64,000 nt of DNA from Bacteroides zhangwenhongii (GCF_009193325.2 NZ_CP059856.1:2418001-2482000); one strand, 5' to 3'; shown: positions 44,825 to 54,866, numbered from the stretch's first letter. The notes: generated from the sequence alone by a model not told the origin. Program-made: numbers and translations.

Positions 44825-44867
44825 CGAAGATAGTATTTGTTTTTTCATTATCAACAAAAAAGTTGAT
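44825..44867 (-). promoter_or_regulatory. Promoter and possible operator of the HigBA-type pair
   Basis: On the minus strand GTTG (44852-44855) and TATCTTCG (44825-44832) are 19 bases apart, a one-mismatch-each promoter. The palindrome ATCAAC-6-GTTGAT (44850-44867) overlaps the -33 box and could be the antitoxin's operator. Confidence 0.4.
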
Positions 44868-45019
44868 TTGCTTCTCATTTAAAAGCAAAATATTTAGAAA
44901 CCTTATCTTGGAAATGACTCCTTTATAGTAATAATTGACAGATGGAAAGGTTTATTTTAGCAAGAAATTTATTATAAGATACTCCGTCCATTAAAAGCAC
45001 ATCATTCTGTGTATCATAA

Positions 45020-45700
45020 TCATCTGAGAGGATGAGTATCATACTGCGTAATCACCACCTTTACCGGCAAGTCCTTGCCACGCTGGTAATGCCCCTCAAA
45101 GAAATAATTGGGAATGCTAAAATGAAAATCAGCAGTTTCGCCTTTCTTAGGATATTTCGCCTTATAACGCATGGTCGCCTCACGGGAAGGGACAAAAGCC
45201 TGATAGTAATCGCTGAAACGATAATTCATATAGAACCTCTTTGAATTATAAGCTGTACCTGCCATATCACATAAATCCGTAGTCAGCCCTACATAGCCCA
45301 AATCGTATTCTCTTTCAAAATTCACATTAAAAAGAATCTTGCCATTCAAGAGGATGCTACCATCTTTATCCACCTCTGTTATCACGAATTTGTCTATACT
45401 AAAGTAATCAGTTCGGCAATCTACCGGAATTTCACGCCCCACTATCTCATCCACTTTCTCGTCACGAAGTGTTTGGGGCAGTTCTTTGTGCAACAAATCC
45501 TCTTGTTCTTTCGTGTATTTTCTTCTCTCATCACCACTACTCCTATTGATTCGCAACTGCAACGCATGCGCCTTATTATCATACCGGCACACGATGTCGG
45601 GCACCTTGCCGAATGTAGTCTCCGATTCATAATGAGTACACCCCGCCAACAGACACAGGGCAAATCCTCCTACAACTAAAAACGTCTTTGCTTTCATCAT
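45020..45700 (-). CDS. Lipoprotein of a four-gene envelope operon
   Basis: A 226-residue protein with a signal peptide and lipobox 'LCLLAGCTHYES' near 17-25. The mature part is beta-rich with charged turns (RCRYDNKAHALQLRI-like, FHFSIPNYFFEGHYQR) and has no motif that I recognise. It is the last gene of the operon, 33 bp after the membrane protein gene. Function unknown; the membrane partner suggests an envelope complex. Confidence 0.7.
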   Translation of the reverse strand: MMKAKTFLVVGGFALCLLAGCTHYESETTFGKVPDIVCRYDNKAHALQLRINRSSGDERRKYTKEQEDLLHKELPQTLRDEKVDEIVGREIPVDCRTDYFSIDKFVITEVDKDGSILLNGKILFNVNFEREYDLGYVGLTTDLCDMAGTAYNSKRFYMNYRFSDYYQAFVPSREATMRYKAKYPKKGETADFHFSIPNYFFEGHYQRGKDLPVKVVITQYDTHPLR

Positions 45701-45733
45701 AACATAGTATTTTTATATATATCAATTTACAAT

Positions 45734-46630
45734 TCATTCTTCACGTCGCATGGTTTCTTCCACTTGCTTATTCATCTTTTCAAACTCGGTCGGTTCTTTT
45801 TCTTCACCGTCACTGTTCACCCCACGCAACCATACAAATATCCCGACAATAAGAGCCAATGAGGCGTAATAGCCCACTGACAACCCAGTCCCAGACGGAT
45901 AATCTATAACTCGGAGAAACACAAACACATGACAACACAAAGCCATGACAAAAGCTACCCAAAATTCCCAATCGGGCATCTTTCTCTTACGCGTTAACGA
46001 CACAATGCAAGCATAAAACGCCAAATATGTAACATAAGCCGCATAGCGAATCAATTGGTCATCTCCATCACTGCTGTCGTGATAAAAGTCGTATACCCTA
46101 CTACCCGTCTTTGTAAACGGTAAAAACGCTAAAAAGAAAACGGCTATTACCAATAAGAGAATACCTATCCTGTTTTCAATAGGGAGTTTGCCTTCATCGG
46201 GCAATGTGACATAAGCCAAGCAGAAATAGAATAGCAGCAAAAGAAAAGGAGTCCAGAAACCCGCTCCGCAAAAGCCGTGAGCCTCCATAAAGAAGAAAGA
46301 CAAATACCCGCAAGACAATACAATTCCCCCCACTATACGCACCACGTTCAAAAATCGGCCGACTAAAAATGCCTCACTCGCCGCAAGCAACACGAAGCCA
46401 CACAGCATAATGTAGCCAACAAGATGTTTCACTTCAAACGCAACATACAATCCGAATGTATGATATCTGAAAAGTTTCTTAACCGCATCCAAGTCCATCA
46501 GTTCATGACCTGTAAATCCTTCATTAAATAGCTTTACCACATTAAATTGGTAAAACAGGTATAAAGCCAGCAATGGCACTCCCACCAAAAGCACCTTATG
46601 TCCGATACTTCTTTCTTTTTGTTCCATCAT
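45734..46630 (-). CDS. Polytopic membrane protein of unknown function (298 aa)
   Basis: About eight membrane helices are visible (VLLVGVPLLALYLFY, YIMLCGFVLLAA, IVGGIVLSCGYLSFFF, WTPFLLLLFYFCLAYV, ILLLVIAVFFLAFL, YAAYVTYLAFYACIVSL, FVMALCCHVFVFLRV, YASLALIVGIFVWLRG), ending in a charged cytoplasmic tail (EFEKMNKQVEETMRREE). No transporter signature is seen. It overlaps neither neighbour but is within 33 bp of both, so one operon is likely. Confidence 0.7.
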   Translation of the reverse strand: MMEQKERSIGHKVLLVGVPLLALYLFYQFNVVKLFNEGFTGHELMDLDAVKKLFRYHTFGLYVAFEVKHLVGYIMLCGFVLLAASEAFLVGRFLNVVRIVGGIVLSCGYLSFFFMEAHGFCGAGFWTPFLLLLFYFCLAYVTLPDEGKLPIENRIGILLLVIAVFFLAFLPFTKTGSRVYDFYHDSSDGDDQLIRYAAYVTYLAFYACIVSLTRKRKMPDWEFWVAFVMALCCHVFVFLRVIDYPSGTGLSVGYYASLALIVGIFVWLRGVNSDGEEKEPTEFEKMNKQVEETMRREE

Positions 46631-46640
46631 ATCTTCTTTT

Positions 46641-47057
46641 TTATTTTAATTCATGCCAATAAAGATTTATACACTCCACATCCTGATAAGAGTACCGGTC
46701 ATAATACACCACATACCGATATTCCGTATTTTCATAAATCCAACGATAAAACTGTATCCATTTTCCGGCTCTTGTTTCTTCTGAATATTCAGATTCCATA
46801 TCACCAAACGCAGAAACAAGCTCCAACATCACGCTATAAGATGTTTCTTGATTGAAAGATATAGTGGGATGAAAGCGCAATGCTCCCCGCTCTACCGTAT
46901 ATTTCCTGTCATAGTCATTGCAACCGGTCCTACGTGCAATCAATTGAATTATTTCCATTTGTTTTTCTTCGTTTACCCGATTATTACACATACGAGGAAT
47001 CACCATATAAGAAGCAATAGCTATGAGAGAAAAGAAAAACAATATCATTCTTTTCAT
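46641..47057 (-). CDS. Small exported or anchored protein (138 aa)
   Basis: An N-terminal hydrophobic stretch (MILFFFSLIAIASYMVI) is a signal peptide or anchor, followed by a soluble part with conserved-looking aromatic text (RFHPTISFNQETSYSVMLELVSAFGD, YRWIYENTEYRYVVYYDRYSYQD). No family recognised. It lies 10 bp before the membrane protein gene and 6 bp after the first lipoprotein gene. Confidence 0.65.
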   Translation of the reverse strand: MKRMILFFFSLIAIASYMVIPRMCNNRVNEEKQMEIIQLIARRTGCNDYDRKYTVERGALRFHPTISFNQETSYSVMLELVSAFGDMESEYSEETRAGKWIQFYRWIYENTEYRYVVYYDRYSYQDVECINLYWHELK

Positions 47058-47063
47058 ACTTGT

Positions 47064-47612
47064 CTACCAATTTAAATCGCGTACACAATTCCAGCGTTTC
47101 AAGTTTCTATCATACTCCAAGAGATATTCTTTTGTCCCCGAAATATCAGCAAATTGAGAAGAATTATACTTATTAATCCGCTTGGCCCAATCTGTAACTT
47201 CATAGTGATAGCCCACCAATGCAATCATATAACGAGAAGTATCATAACCTGCCGGTCCGGCACTTATGAAAGAGATACCATCCAAATGAGGATTGGCATA
47301 GACATATCGCGCATTATCTTCGTTTACTTCTATAAATTTATCATTATATTTGGGATTTAATTTGCTCCAATAAACACCACCCGGCAATAAGATACCGTCT
47401 TTGATAAGTGCTTGGCGCGGGGTTCGTTTCAATTTAAAATTATATGAATCCAAAGCAGAACCAATACTCACTCCAAAAACGAATTTATCAATTTTCGGTT
47501 CCAGCCGGATTTGGTTCAAAATCTCACTTTCAGCTGGCATGGGCGGCTTAAAAGTACATCCAACCCAAAGGAATACTCCCAAAAGAGTTAAATAAAAAGG
47601 TTTGTTTTTCAT
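47064..47612 (-). CDS. Lipoprotein, first gene of the four-gene operon (182 aa)
   Basis: Signal peptide with lipobox 'LGVFLWVGCTFKPPMP' (Cys about residue 19). The mature part has 'NQIRLEPKIDKFVFGVSIGSALDSYNF', 'GVYWSKLNPKYNDKFIEVNED' and 'ISFISAGPAGYDTSRYMIALVG'. No family recognised. Being first, it follows the folded region at 47650-47890, which could be its leader. Confidence 0.7.
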   Translation of the reverse strand: MKNKPFYLTLLGVFLWVGCTFKPPMPAESEILNQIRLEPKIDKFVFGVSIGSALDSYNFKLKRTPRQALIKDGILLPGGVYWSKLNPKYNDKFIEVNEDNARYVYANPHLDGISFISAGPAGYDTSRYMIALVGYHYEVTDWAKRINKYNSSQFADISGTKEYLLEYDRNLKRWNCVRDLNW

Positions 47613-47649
47613 AAGACAATCATTAGATCCTCCAGTTCTTTCAGAATCC

Positions 47650-47890
47650 TAATAATAAAACAAAAAGCGTAGAACTGCGTACCACCATTTGTCATTGAAG
47701 GTCCTGAGAAAACCCGAAAACACAAAATGGATGGATAGCAGTCCCACGCCGGAAACCAGCGTAGGAAACATACTATGCCATTCTTGTGTTTTCTTGAAAG
47801 TTTCTCAGGTTTTCAATGACAAGAATAAAGCACAACGCTTCTTACAATTTTTTCTCCACTAAAAATAAAGCCACAAACTCTTTTGTGCTT
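47650..47890 (-). ncRNA. Candidate structured small RNA, 6S-like long hairpin
   Basis: A long interrupted hairpin: 47689-47699 pairs with 47812-47822 (11 bp), CCTGAGAAA (47703-47711) with TTTCTCAGG (47801-47809), AAAACACAA (47717-47725) with TTGTGTTTT (47784-47792), and CCCACGCCGG with CCAGCGTAGG (47743-47765) at the tip. An outer AAGCGT/ACGCTT stem closes it. On the minus strand a -7 box TATATTTG lies at 47897-47904 and the 3' side ends ACGCTTTTTGTTTTATT, a terminator-like T tract. Length, bubbles and a terminal hairpin recall 6S RNA; a leader or attenuator of the lipoprotein operon is the rival reading. Strand is inferred, not proven. Confidence 0.5.
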
Positions 47891-48037
47891 TGGCTGCAAA
47901 TATATCAAAATATTCTTAGAAGCAAGAATTATATATAAAAAAACATACGATACAAAACAAAAGATCCGACTTTACTACATTTCTGTATGTAAAATCGGAT
48001 CTTTTACTCCCATCAGCTCATTGATTACCAACATTTT

Positions 48038-48433
48038 GTGGACCTGGAGGGAATCGAACCCTCGTCCAAACGAGGAAATCATAAGCTTTCTACATGCTTA
48101 TCTTTGCCTAGATTTTCGAACAGGAACAGAACCAAAGCCATCAATTCCTGCCTTATCCTCTAAAGTTTCATCAAAAGTGCGAGGCCACTTTCAACTATCC
48201 CCGATGTAACTGCACCACTGAACCGGAACGCTTCGGAGCAACAGCTTCCGAGTGATGTCTCGTCCTAGCACCTTGTGCCTGGATTAAGCTAATCTACTAT
48301 GATTCGATTAAGCAGCAAGAGCGTAATTAGTTTCGCCAGATAAAATTTTGATAACTGAGATTTAAGTGGAAATTACCGACCCACTGCATGCTTACCTACC
48401 ATTTCTGCCCGCTGTCAAATCCAGTCAAGCCCA
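48038..48433 (-). ncRNA. ssrA: tmRNA
   Basis: The minus strand has a tRNA-like end: acceptor TGGGCTT (5', 48427-48433) pairs with AGGTCCA (48039-48045), with T-arm GGTTCGATTCCC and discriminator at 48038; CCA is not encoded. The tag frame on the minus strand (48308-48337) reads GETNYALAA then stop, the Bacteroides tag. The length of 396 bases is normal. A -7 box TATCTTTG lies at 48473-48480 on the minus strand, so the precursor has a 5' extension of about 35 bases. The tmRNA rescues stalled ribosomes. Confidence 0.95.
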
Positions 48434-48663
48434 TGACTTTGCAACAAGCTGAAAATTCTGCTTTATTGGATGCAAAGATAGAAAATGTTTTGGTATCGTT
48501 CATCATTCTTTTGCAATTATTATCACTTTACTCCTACCTTCCCCTACCACAACCAGATATAAAAGACAAGAAACATTTTCTAAATAACGAAAAGACATTG
48601 GTGAATATTATATCAAAGCATTATCTTTACCGGGCAAATTTATTCTTAACACGAGAAAATACC

Positions 48664-51501
48664 ATGAAGAAACTTTTACTCATTAGCCTGTTTCTAGGAA
48701 GTTGTGCTACCCTCCCTGCACAAAAAACATCCAAGATTCCTACTGTTTATAAGCCTGTCCGTACAGAAATGTACAAAAAAGGATGGATAGATTTCAATAA
48801 AAACGGTATTAAAGATGTATATGAAGACCCATCCGCACCCATTGACGCACGTATAGAAGATTTACTCAGCCAGATGACACTGGAGGAGAAAACGTGCCAG
48901 ATGGTAACCCTTTATGGATATAAACGGGTACTGAAGGACGACTTACCTACGCCTGAATGGAAGAACCAACTATGGAAGGACGGAATCGGTGCTATCGACG
49001 AACATCTGAATGGTTTCCAACAATGGGGACTTCTTCCATCGGACAATGAATATGTATGGCCTGCCTCCAAACACGCTTGGGCATTGAATGAAGTACAACG
49101 TTTCTTTATTGAGGAGACACGTCTCGGCATTCCGACGGATTTCACCAATGAGGGAATCCGAGGAGTGGAGAGTTACAAAGCCACCAACTTCCCCACCCAA
49201 CTGGGGCTAGGCCATACCTGGAACCGCCAACTGCTCCGTCAGATAGGACTAATCACCGGACGGGAAGCTCGTATGTTGGGATATACCAATGTATATGCCC
49301 CGATACTTGATGTAGGACGGGACCAACGTTGGGGGCGTTACGAAGAAGTTTACGGAGAATCACCTTATTTAGTCGCTGAATTAGGTATCGAAATGGTAAA
49401 AGGTATGCAACATAATCATCAAGTAGCGGCTACCGGGAAACATTTCATCGCATATAGCAACAACAAAGGTGCACGTGAAGGTATGGCACGTGTCGATCCG
49501 CAGATGTCTCCACGCGAAGTAGAGATGATTCATGTCTACCCTTTCAAAAGAGTGATTCGTGAAGCCGGACTGCTCGGTGTCATGAGTTCTTACAACGACT
49601 ATGACGGTTTCCCGATTCAGAGCAGTTATTATTGGCTGACCACCCGCCTGCGTAGTGATATGGGGTTCCGTGGATATGTAGTATCGGACAGTGATGCAGT
49701 GGAATACCTTTACACCAAACATGGTACGGCAAAAGACATGAAAGAAGCGGTCCGCCAAAGCGTAGAAGCAGGGTTGAACATACGGTGCACATTCCGTTCA
49801 CCGGATTCGTACGTACTGCCTCTAAGAGAATTGGTGAAAGAAGGGGGGCTCAGCGAAGAAATTATCAATGACCGGGTACGCGATATTCTGAGAGTGAAAT
49901 TCCTTGTCGGTCTGTTCGACCATCCTTATCAGACTGATTTAAAGGGTGCAGATGAGGAAGTAGAGAAAGCCTCTAATGAGGAAATAGCCTTACAGGCCTC
50001 CCGTGAGTCTATCGTGCTCTTGAAGAATGATAAGAATGTACTGCCGTTGAATGCCTCAACTATCAAAAAGATAGCAGTATGCGGTCCGAATGCTGACGAA
50101 CATTCATACGCACTTACCCATTACGGTCCTTTGGCCGTTGAAGTGACATCCGTACTGAAAGGCATTCAGGAGAAACTGGGAGGGAAAGCGGAGGTTCTTT
50201 ATACGAAAGGCTGCGAACTAGTAGACGCCAACTGGCCGGAATCGGAATTGATGGAGTATCCCTTGAGCGAGAACGAACAAGAAGAAATAGAGAAAGCCGT
50301 CAGCCAGACAAAGCAGGCAGATGTAGCAGTGGTCGTGTTGGGCGGTGGACAACGTACCTGCGGAGAGAACAAATCCCGCAGCAGTCTTGATCTTCCCGGT
50401 CGTCAACTTGATTTGTTGAAAGCTGTAGTTGCTACCGGCAAACCTGTTGTACTAGTGCTAATCAACGGACGTCCGCTTTCCATCAACTGGGCGGATAAAT
50501 TCGTACCTGCCATTCTCGAAGCCTGGTATCCTGGATCGAAAGGTGGAAAAGCGGTAGCAGACGTACTTTTCGGAGATTATAATCCGGGCGGCAAACTGAC
50601 TGTTACTTTCCCAAAAACAGTGGGACAGATACCTTTCAATTTCCCTTGCAAGCCTTCCTCTCAAATTGACGGCGGCAAGAATCCGGGATTGAACGGTAAT
50701 ATGTCACGCGTCAATGGTGCTCTATATCCTTTCGGCTTCGGATTAAGCTATACTACTTTCGAATATTCCGATTTGAAAATATCTCCAGCCATCATCACTC
50801 CTAATCAAAAGACGTATGTCACTTGTAAAGTGACGAATACCGGCAAACGGGCAGGAGACGAAGTTGTCCAACTCTACGTACGTGATGTACTAAGCAGTGT
50901 CACAACATACGAAAAGAATCTGGCAGGGTTCGAACGGGTACATCTGAAACCGGGAGAAACAAAAGAAATTACGTTTCCGATAGACCGTAAAGCATTGGAA
51001 CTGCCGAATGCCGATATGCACTGGGTGGTAGAGCCGGGAGAATTTACGCTAATGATAGGAGCCTCCTCTACGGATATCCGACTAAATGGAACATTAACCG
51101 TCTCCGGATATGGTGACAATGTAATATCCAAAAACACAAAAGATGATTCGCCTATCAGCGCAAGTACCAATCAAGGAACTGTCAATCATGTTATTGATAA
51201 TGACTTATCTACTTTCTGGGAAGGGAATAAAGGAGATTACATTACTTTCGCTTTAGAGAATGAAGCCAAGATAAACAGTATATCTATTACTTTCAACCGT
51301 GAAAACAAGGTAAGTACCGATTTCGAGATTCAATTATCCAGTGGCGGAGGGCAATTCCTTACTGTATATTCCGGAACAATCGATACTTACAGCCAACCAC
51401 TCACTTTTAACTTTAAAGAAACAATTGCCAGTGATTTACGTATCGTATTGGGCAGTGACCGGGTGGGAATAGCAGAAGTAAAATTACCTCAACTCAGATA
51501 A
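48664..51501 (+). CDS. Glycoside hydrolase family 3 protein (beta-glucosidase/xylosidase type)
   Basis: A 945-residue protein with a signal peptide and possible lipobox (ISLFLGSC). The GH3 barrel covers about 55-420: 'TNVYAPILDVGRDQRWGRYEEVYGESPYLVAELG', 'GKHFIAYSNNKGAREGMARVDP' and the nucleophile Asp342 in 'RGYVVSDSDAVEY'. The GH3 C-domain follows (SIVLLKNDKNVLPLN, GGGQRTCGENKSRSSLDLPG), then an Fn3-like domain (VTNTGKRAGDEVVQLYVRD) and a C-terminal F5/8-type carbohydrate-binding-like module (DNDLSTFWEGNKGDYITFALENE). ATG 48664 is used; the upstream frame overlaps tmRNA. It should release non-reducing-end sugars from beta-linked glycans in the periplasm or at the surface; the exact sugar cannot be read. 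Nothing else is seen at 48481-48663. Confidence 0.92.
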   Translation: MKKLLLISLFLGSCATLPAQKTSKIPTVYKPVRTEMYKKGWIDFNKNGIKDVYEDPSAPIDARIEDLLSQMTLEEKTCQMVTLYGYKRVLKDDLPTPEWKNQLWKDGIGAIDEHLNGFQQWGLLPSDNEYVWPASKHAWALNEVQRFFIEETRLGIPTDFTNEGIRGVESYKATNFPTQLGLGHTWNRQLLRQIGLITGREARMLGYTNVYAPILDVGRDQRWGRYEEVYGESPYLVAELGIEMVKGMQHNHQVAATGKHFIAYSNNKGAREGMARVDPQMSPREVEMIHVYPFKRVIREAGLLGVMSSYNDYDGFPIQSSYYWLTTRLRSDMGFRGYVVSDSDAVEYLYTKHGTAKDMKEAVRQSVEAGLNIRCTFRSPDSYVLPLRELVKEGGLSEEIINDRVRDILRVKFLVGLFDHPYQTDLKGADEEVEKASNEEIALQASRESIVLLKNDKNVLPLNASTIKKIAVCGPNADEHSYALTHYGPLAVEVTSVLKGIQEKLGGKAEVLYTKGCELVDANWPESELMEYPLSENEQEEIEKAVSQTKQADVAVVVLGGGQRTCGENKSRSSLDLPGRQLDLLKAVVATGKPVVLVLINGRPLSINWADKFVPAILEAWYPGSKGGKAVADVLFGDYNPGGKLTVTFPKTVGQIPFNFPCKPSSQIDGGKNPGLNGNMSRVNGALYPFGFGLSYTTFEYSDLKISPAIITPNQKTYVTCKVTNTGKRAGDEVVQLYVRDVLSSVTTYEKNLAGFERVHLKPGETKEITFPIDRKALELPNADMHWVVEPGEFTLMIGASSTDIRLNGTLTVSGYGDNVISKNTKDDSPISASTNQGTVNHVIDNDLSTFWEGNKGDYITFALENEAKINSISITFNRENKVSTDFEIQLSSGGGQFLTVYSGTIDTYSQPLTFNFKETIASDLRIVLGSDRVGIAEVKLPQLR

Positions 51502-51559
51502 TAAGAATCAATCAGAGATGCAGAGAGTATGTCAAAGCGCAGAATACAGGCAAAGCGGA

Positions 51560-52225
51560 TTATTCAAAGAATAGAAGTTCGCCCCCGTCCGATTCCGCAT
51601 AGTCTCTCAACAACGATTGAATCATCCCGGCAGCTTCTTTCAAACCTTCTTTGCCATTATAACCGTTGACAATAGCAAGAATATGGGTCGTATTGACATC
51701 CATTTTCGTACGCTCATGGTCACTGGTCGGTGTTCCTATCCCTCCGAAAGAATCACGATACACAGGCAATCCTTCGATATTCAGCACACCGCGTCCGATT
51801 CCCTCAAAGGGCTCTCCCGCCTTGCCGATACCCAGTTCAAGGCACGTGCCCTGTATCTTATCCGCATCGAACCCTCCGATAGAATGCCCCGTACGGAGAG
51901 AAACGAGATTTATGAGATCTACCAACGTATCAATCTGATATAAAGGAATCCCGCGCATCAGGCGACGGCGCAAAGCCTCTGCCGACGGGCGATAACGTCC
52001 GGGGTCCTTGCCACAACGCTTATATGCCTCACGAGTGGCTGCAATCACAGGCTGCCGTTTGATGTCTTCCATCTGCGTTGTGGAAGTCAGCTGTTCGGTG
52101 AAAGCATTGATTTCACGCCAGAGCCCTTCACTATAACTTGTGTTTCTGACTGTTGCATATACAGCTGCTCCGGCAAATACCGGACAAGCTTCTTTAATCT
52201 CTTGAGAAATGGAAATAGTATACAT
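51560..52225 (-). CDS. B3/B4 domain protein (PheT-like)
   Basis: A 221-residue protein with the B3/B4 fold of the phenylalanyl-tRNA synthetase beta chain: 'EACPVFAGAAVYATVRNT', 'KRCGKDPGRYRPSAEALRRRLMRGIPLYQIDTLVDLINLVSLRTGHSIGGFDAD', and 'DSFGGIGTPTSDHERTKM'. These free-standing proteins may deacylate mischarged tRNA; that is family speculation. ATG 52225 is used. It is 17 bases behind pgeF, so it is probably in the hpt-adk-obgE-pgeF operon. Confidence 0.85.
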   Translation of the reverse strand: MYTISISQEIKEACPVFAGAAVYATVRNTSYSEGLWREINAFTEQLTSTTQMEDIKRQPVIAATREAYKRCGKDPGRYRPSAEALRRRLMRGIPLYQIDTLVDLINLVSLRTGHSIGGFDADKIQGTCLELGIGKAGEPFEGIGRGVLNIEGLPVYRDSFGGIGTPTSDHERTKMDVNTTHILAIVNGYNGKEGLKEAAGMIQSLLRDYAESDGGELLFFE

Positions 52226-52242
52226 ATTCAATGACAATAGTT

Positions 52243-53058
52243 TTATACAGTGTCCAACATGATTCCGGACAAAATACGTCCGGAACGAATCCCTAAACGG
52301 CGGGCGGAGAAGAACTCGTCACAATGGGTATAAGTGCAGATACCGGACAGTTCTATCTGACTGTCGGGAACGCCAAACGATAATAACTGTATCCGGTTAG
52401 CCTCCCACAAATCCAGATGATGTTTTCCGGTTTGCCCGTTCCACGTCGAAATACGGAGCATATCAAAATCTTGTTCTTTGAATGCTTCGTATACTTCTTC
52501 ACCCACTTCAAAAGACTCCAATGAGATGCTCGGACCTATGCAGGCTATAACATCCTTACCTTCCGTTCCGAAAATACAGTGCATTTTCTCTAAAGTATCG
52601 CGAAGGATATGTGCCACTGTTCCCCGCCATCCGGCATGCACTGCCGCAATGGCTTGATGAGTACGGTCATACATCAAGACAGGCACACAGTCCGCCGTAG
52701 AAATACAGATGCAATATCCGGGTTCGGCAGTTATCAGCGCATCGATTCCATACAACGATTTTTCTTTCTGTTCAGGAGATAATCCGGTAAAAGTGTCCTC
52801 AATATGCAAAATCTCCGTACCATGTGTTTGCACAGGGACTACCAGTTCAACAAGAGACTGCGGCAATGCTTCCAAAAGTAGCTTTCTGTTAAGACACACC
52901 AGTTCCGGTTCGTCCCCACTGTAATGCGAACAGTTGAAAGACGCATAAGCCCCTTCACTGTACCCTCCCCGCCGGGTAGTTACAAAATGAGAAATGTTGG
53001 AATATGAGCTTAGCGACTCATATCCCAACATTCTTTTATCTTCTGTAAGTGAAATCAT
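52243..53058 (-). CDS. pgeF: Peptidoglycan editing factor PgeF (YfiH family)
   Basis: A 271-residue protein: '[25 protein letters not shown]', '[16 protein letters not shown]' (metal His), '[16 protein letters not shown]' (metal Cys), '[22 protein letters not shown]' (metal His) and '[16 protein letters not shown]'. The Cys and two His are the zinc/copper site of the family, once called polyphenol oxidase and now known to edit UDP-MurNAc-L-Ser-type precursors. The start overlaps the obgE stop by 4 bp. Confidence 0.92.
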   Translation of the reverse strand: MISLTEDKRMLGYESLSSYSNISHFVTTRRGGYSEGAYASFNCSHYSGDEPELVCLNRKLLLEALPQSLVELVVPVQTHGTEILHIEDTFTGLSPEQKEKSLYGIDALITAEPGYCICISTADCVPVLMYDRTHQAIAAVHAGWRGTVAHILRDTLEKMHCIFGTEGKDVIACIGPSISLESFEVGEEVYEAFKEQDFDMLRISTWNGQTGKHHLDLWEANRIQLLSFGVPDSQIELSGICTYTHCDEFFSARRLGIRSGRILSGIMLDTV

Positions 53059-54218
53059 TTTTCTTCCCAATCTTCTTCTTCGTACTCATAGTCGATGTCC
53101 TCGTCATCATCCGCATCTTCCTCATATTCATAAACGATGTCTTCATCCTCGCCCATGTCTTTGAGTTCCTGTTGCAAGCGGGTCACGTCTTTCGGCCGGT
53201 GAACAATCGCCTCTATCTTGTTACTCTCCTTATTCAGTTCTTCCCAAAGGATGTCTTTCAACACCGAGATTCCTAAACCGGAAACAGAAGAGATGAATAC
53301 GTGCGGTATGCCTTCGGGCAATGTAGGCTCGATTTCGTCCATCAGTTCCTGATCGAGCATATCGCTCTTGGTAATTGCCAACACCCGTTGTTTGTCCAGC
53401 ATTTCAGGATTGAATGTACGCAGCTCGTTCAGCAAGATATCATATTCTTTACGGATATCATCGCTGTCCGCCGGAACCATAAACAACAATAAGGAGTTGC
53501 GTTCGATATGACGCAGGAAACGGAGTCCCAAACCCTTACCTTGACTGGCTCCCTCGATAATTCCAGGAATGTCCGCCATTACAAAAGATTTCCCGTCATG
53601 ATAGGAAACGATACCCAGATTCGGTTCGAGTGTCGTAAACGGATAATCGGCAATCTTCGGTTTGGCAGCCGAAATGGAAGAAAGCAAGGTAGACTTTCCC
53701 GCATTCGGGAATCCTACCAGACCGACGTCGGCAAGTAGTTTCAACTCCATGATAACAGTCATTTCCTGCATCGGTTCTCCCGGCTGCGCAAAACGCGGAG
53801 CCTGGCGGGTTGCCGTCTTGAAATGCCAGTTACCTTGACCGCCGCGACCACCTTTAAGCAGAATCACTTCCTGCCCGTCTTCAGTCACATCACAAATGTA
53901 CTCTCCGGTTTCGGCATTGTAAACAACCGTTCCGCAAGGTACTTCAATTATCTTATCCTCGCCGTCTTTGCCGAAACTACGTCCTTTACTTCCCGACTCT
54001 CCATGACCTGCCATCGCATGACGGTCAAACTTCAAGTGTAGCAAAGTCCAGTAGTTACGGTTACCGCGCAAGATGATATGGCCTCCTCTTCCGCCATCGC
54101 CCCCGTCGGGACCTCCGTTAGGACAATATTTCTCGCGCCTCATGTGCGTAGAGCCTCTTCCGCCCTTACCCGAGCGACAGTATATCTTTACGTAATCAAC
54201 AAAATTCGATTCAGCCAC
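53055..54218 (-). CDS. obgE: Obg family GTPase
   Basis: A 387-residue protein. The N-terminal Obg fold is Gly-rich ([36 protein letters not shown]). The G domain has G1 '[15 protein letters not shown]', G2 '[15 protein letters not shown]', G3 '[17 protein letters not shown]' and G4 'TKSD'. The tail is very acidic (about 25 Asp/Glu, [20 protein letters not shown]) instead of an OCT domain. It is essential for ribosome assembly and the stringent response. Confidence 0.95.
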   Translation of the reverse strand: MAESNFVDYVKIYCRSGKGGRGSTHMRREKYCPNGGPDGGDGGRGGHIILRGNRNYWTLLHLKFDRHAMAGHGESGSKGRSFGKDGEDKIIEVPCGTVVYNAETGEYICDVTEDGQEVILLKGGRGGQGNWHFKTATRQAPRFAQPGEPMQEMTVIMELKLLADVGLVGFPNAGKSTLLSSISAAKPKIADYPFTTLEPNLGIVSYHDGKSFVMADIPGIIEGASQGKGLGLRFLRHIERNSLLLFMVPADSDDIRKEYDILLNELRTFNPEMLDKQRVLAITKSDMLDQELMDEIEPTLPEGIPHVFISSVSGLGISVLKDILWEELNKESNKIEAIVHRPKDVTRLQQELKDMGEDEDIVYEYEEDADDDEDIDYEYEEEDWEEK

Positions 54219-54262
54219 GTTGGTTAATGATTAATTGGTTAGTGATTTATATTTAAAGAAGA

Positions 54263-54832
54263 CTACAGTCCGTCCACCGCTCCACAGATATCCGCAAAGA
54301 TACCCTCCATAGTGCCCAGACCGTTGATGTGTTGGTATTTCTTTTCGTTCTTGTACCAGTCAATCAACGGAGCAGTCTGCGAGTGATATACGTGCAGACG
54401 TTTCTTGATCGTCTCTTCATTGTCGTCAGCACGGCCGGAGTCCTTACCGCGTTTGATAAGGCGTACCATCAGTTCATCCTCCGGAACATCCAAATCGAGC
54501 ATTACAGAAACATCCTGTCCTCTTTCCGCCAACATTTTTTTTAATGCTTCCGCCTGTGCAATTGTTCTTGGGAAACCATCGAAAATTACACCTTTGCTAT
54601 CTTTAAAGCTATCAAATACGCTTGCCAGAATATCAATCATCAATTCGTCGGGAATCAATTGGCCTTGATCGATATAACCTTTAGCCGTTTTACCCAGTTC
54701 TGTGCCGTTCTTGATTTCAGCACGCAATACATCTCCGGTTGAGATGTGATTGATTCCATACTTTTCTACAATACGTTCGCTCTGCGTCCCTTTGCCGGAA
54801 CCCGGAGCACCGAAAATTACAATGTTCAACAT
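54263..54832 (-). CDS. adk: Adenylate kinase
   Basis: A 189-residue short-type kinase: P-loop 'FGAPGSGKGTQSERIVEKYG', 'HISTGDVLRAEIKNGTELG', 'GVIFDGFPRTIAQAEAL' and 'GRADDNEETIKKRLHVYHSQTAPLIDWY'. It lacks the long zinc LID, as in Bacteroidetes. It makes ADP from AMP and ATP. It lies 34 bp behind hpt and 44 bp before obgE. Confidence 0.95.
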   Translation of the reverse strand: MLNIVIFGAPGSGKGTQSERIVEKYGINHISTGDVLRAEIKNGTELGKTAKGYIDQGQLIPDELMIDILASVFDSFKDSKGVIFDGFPRTIAQAEALKKMLAERGQDVSVMLDLDVPEDELMVRLIKRGKDSGRADDNEETIKKRLHVYHSQTAPLIDWYKNEKKYQHINGLGTMEGIFADICGAVDGL

Positions 54833-54866
54833 CTTTTTTACCTAAAAAATTAATTTGTATTTGAAT

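Noticed and set aside
48388..48663. 92-codon N-terminal extension of the GH3 frame
   Set aside because: It overlaps tmRNA and the text before ATG 48664 is not protein-like; a clear signal peptide begins at 48664.
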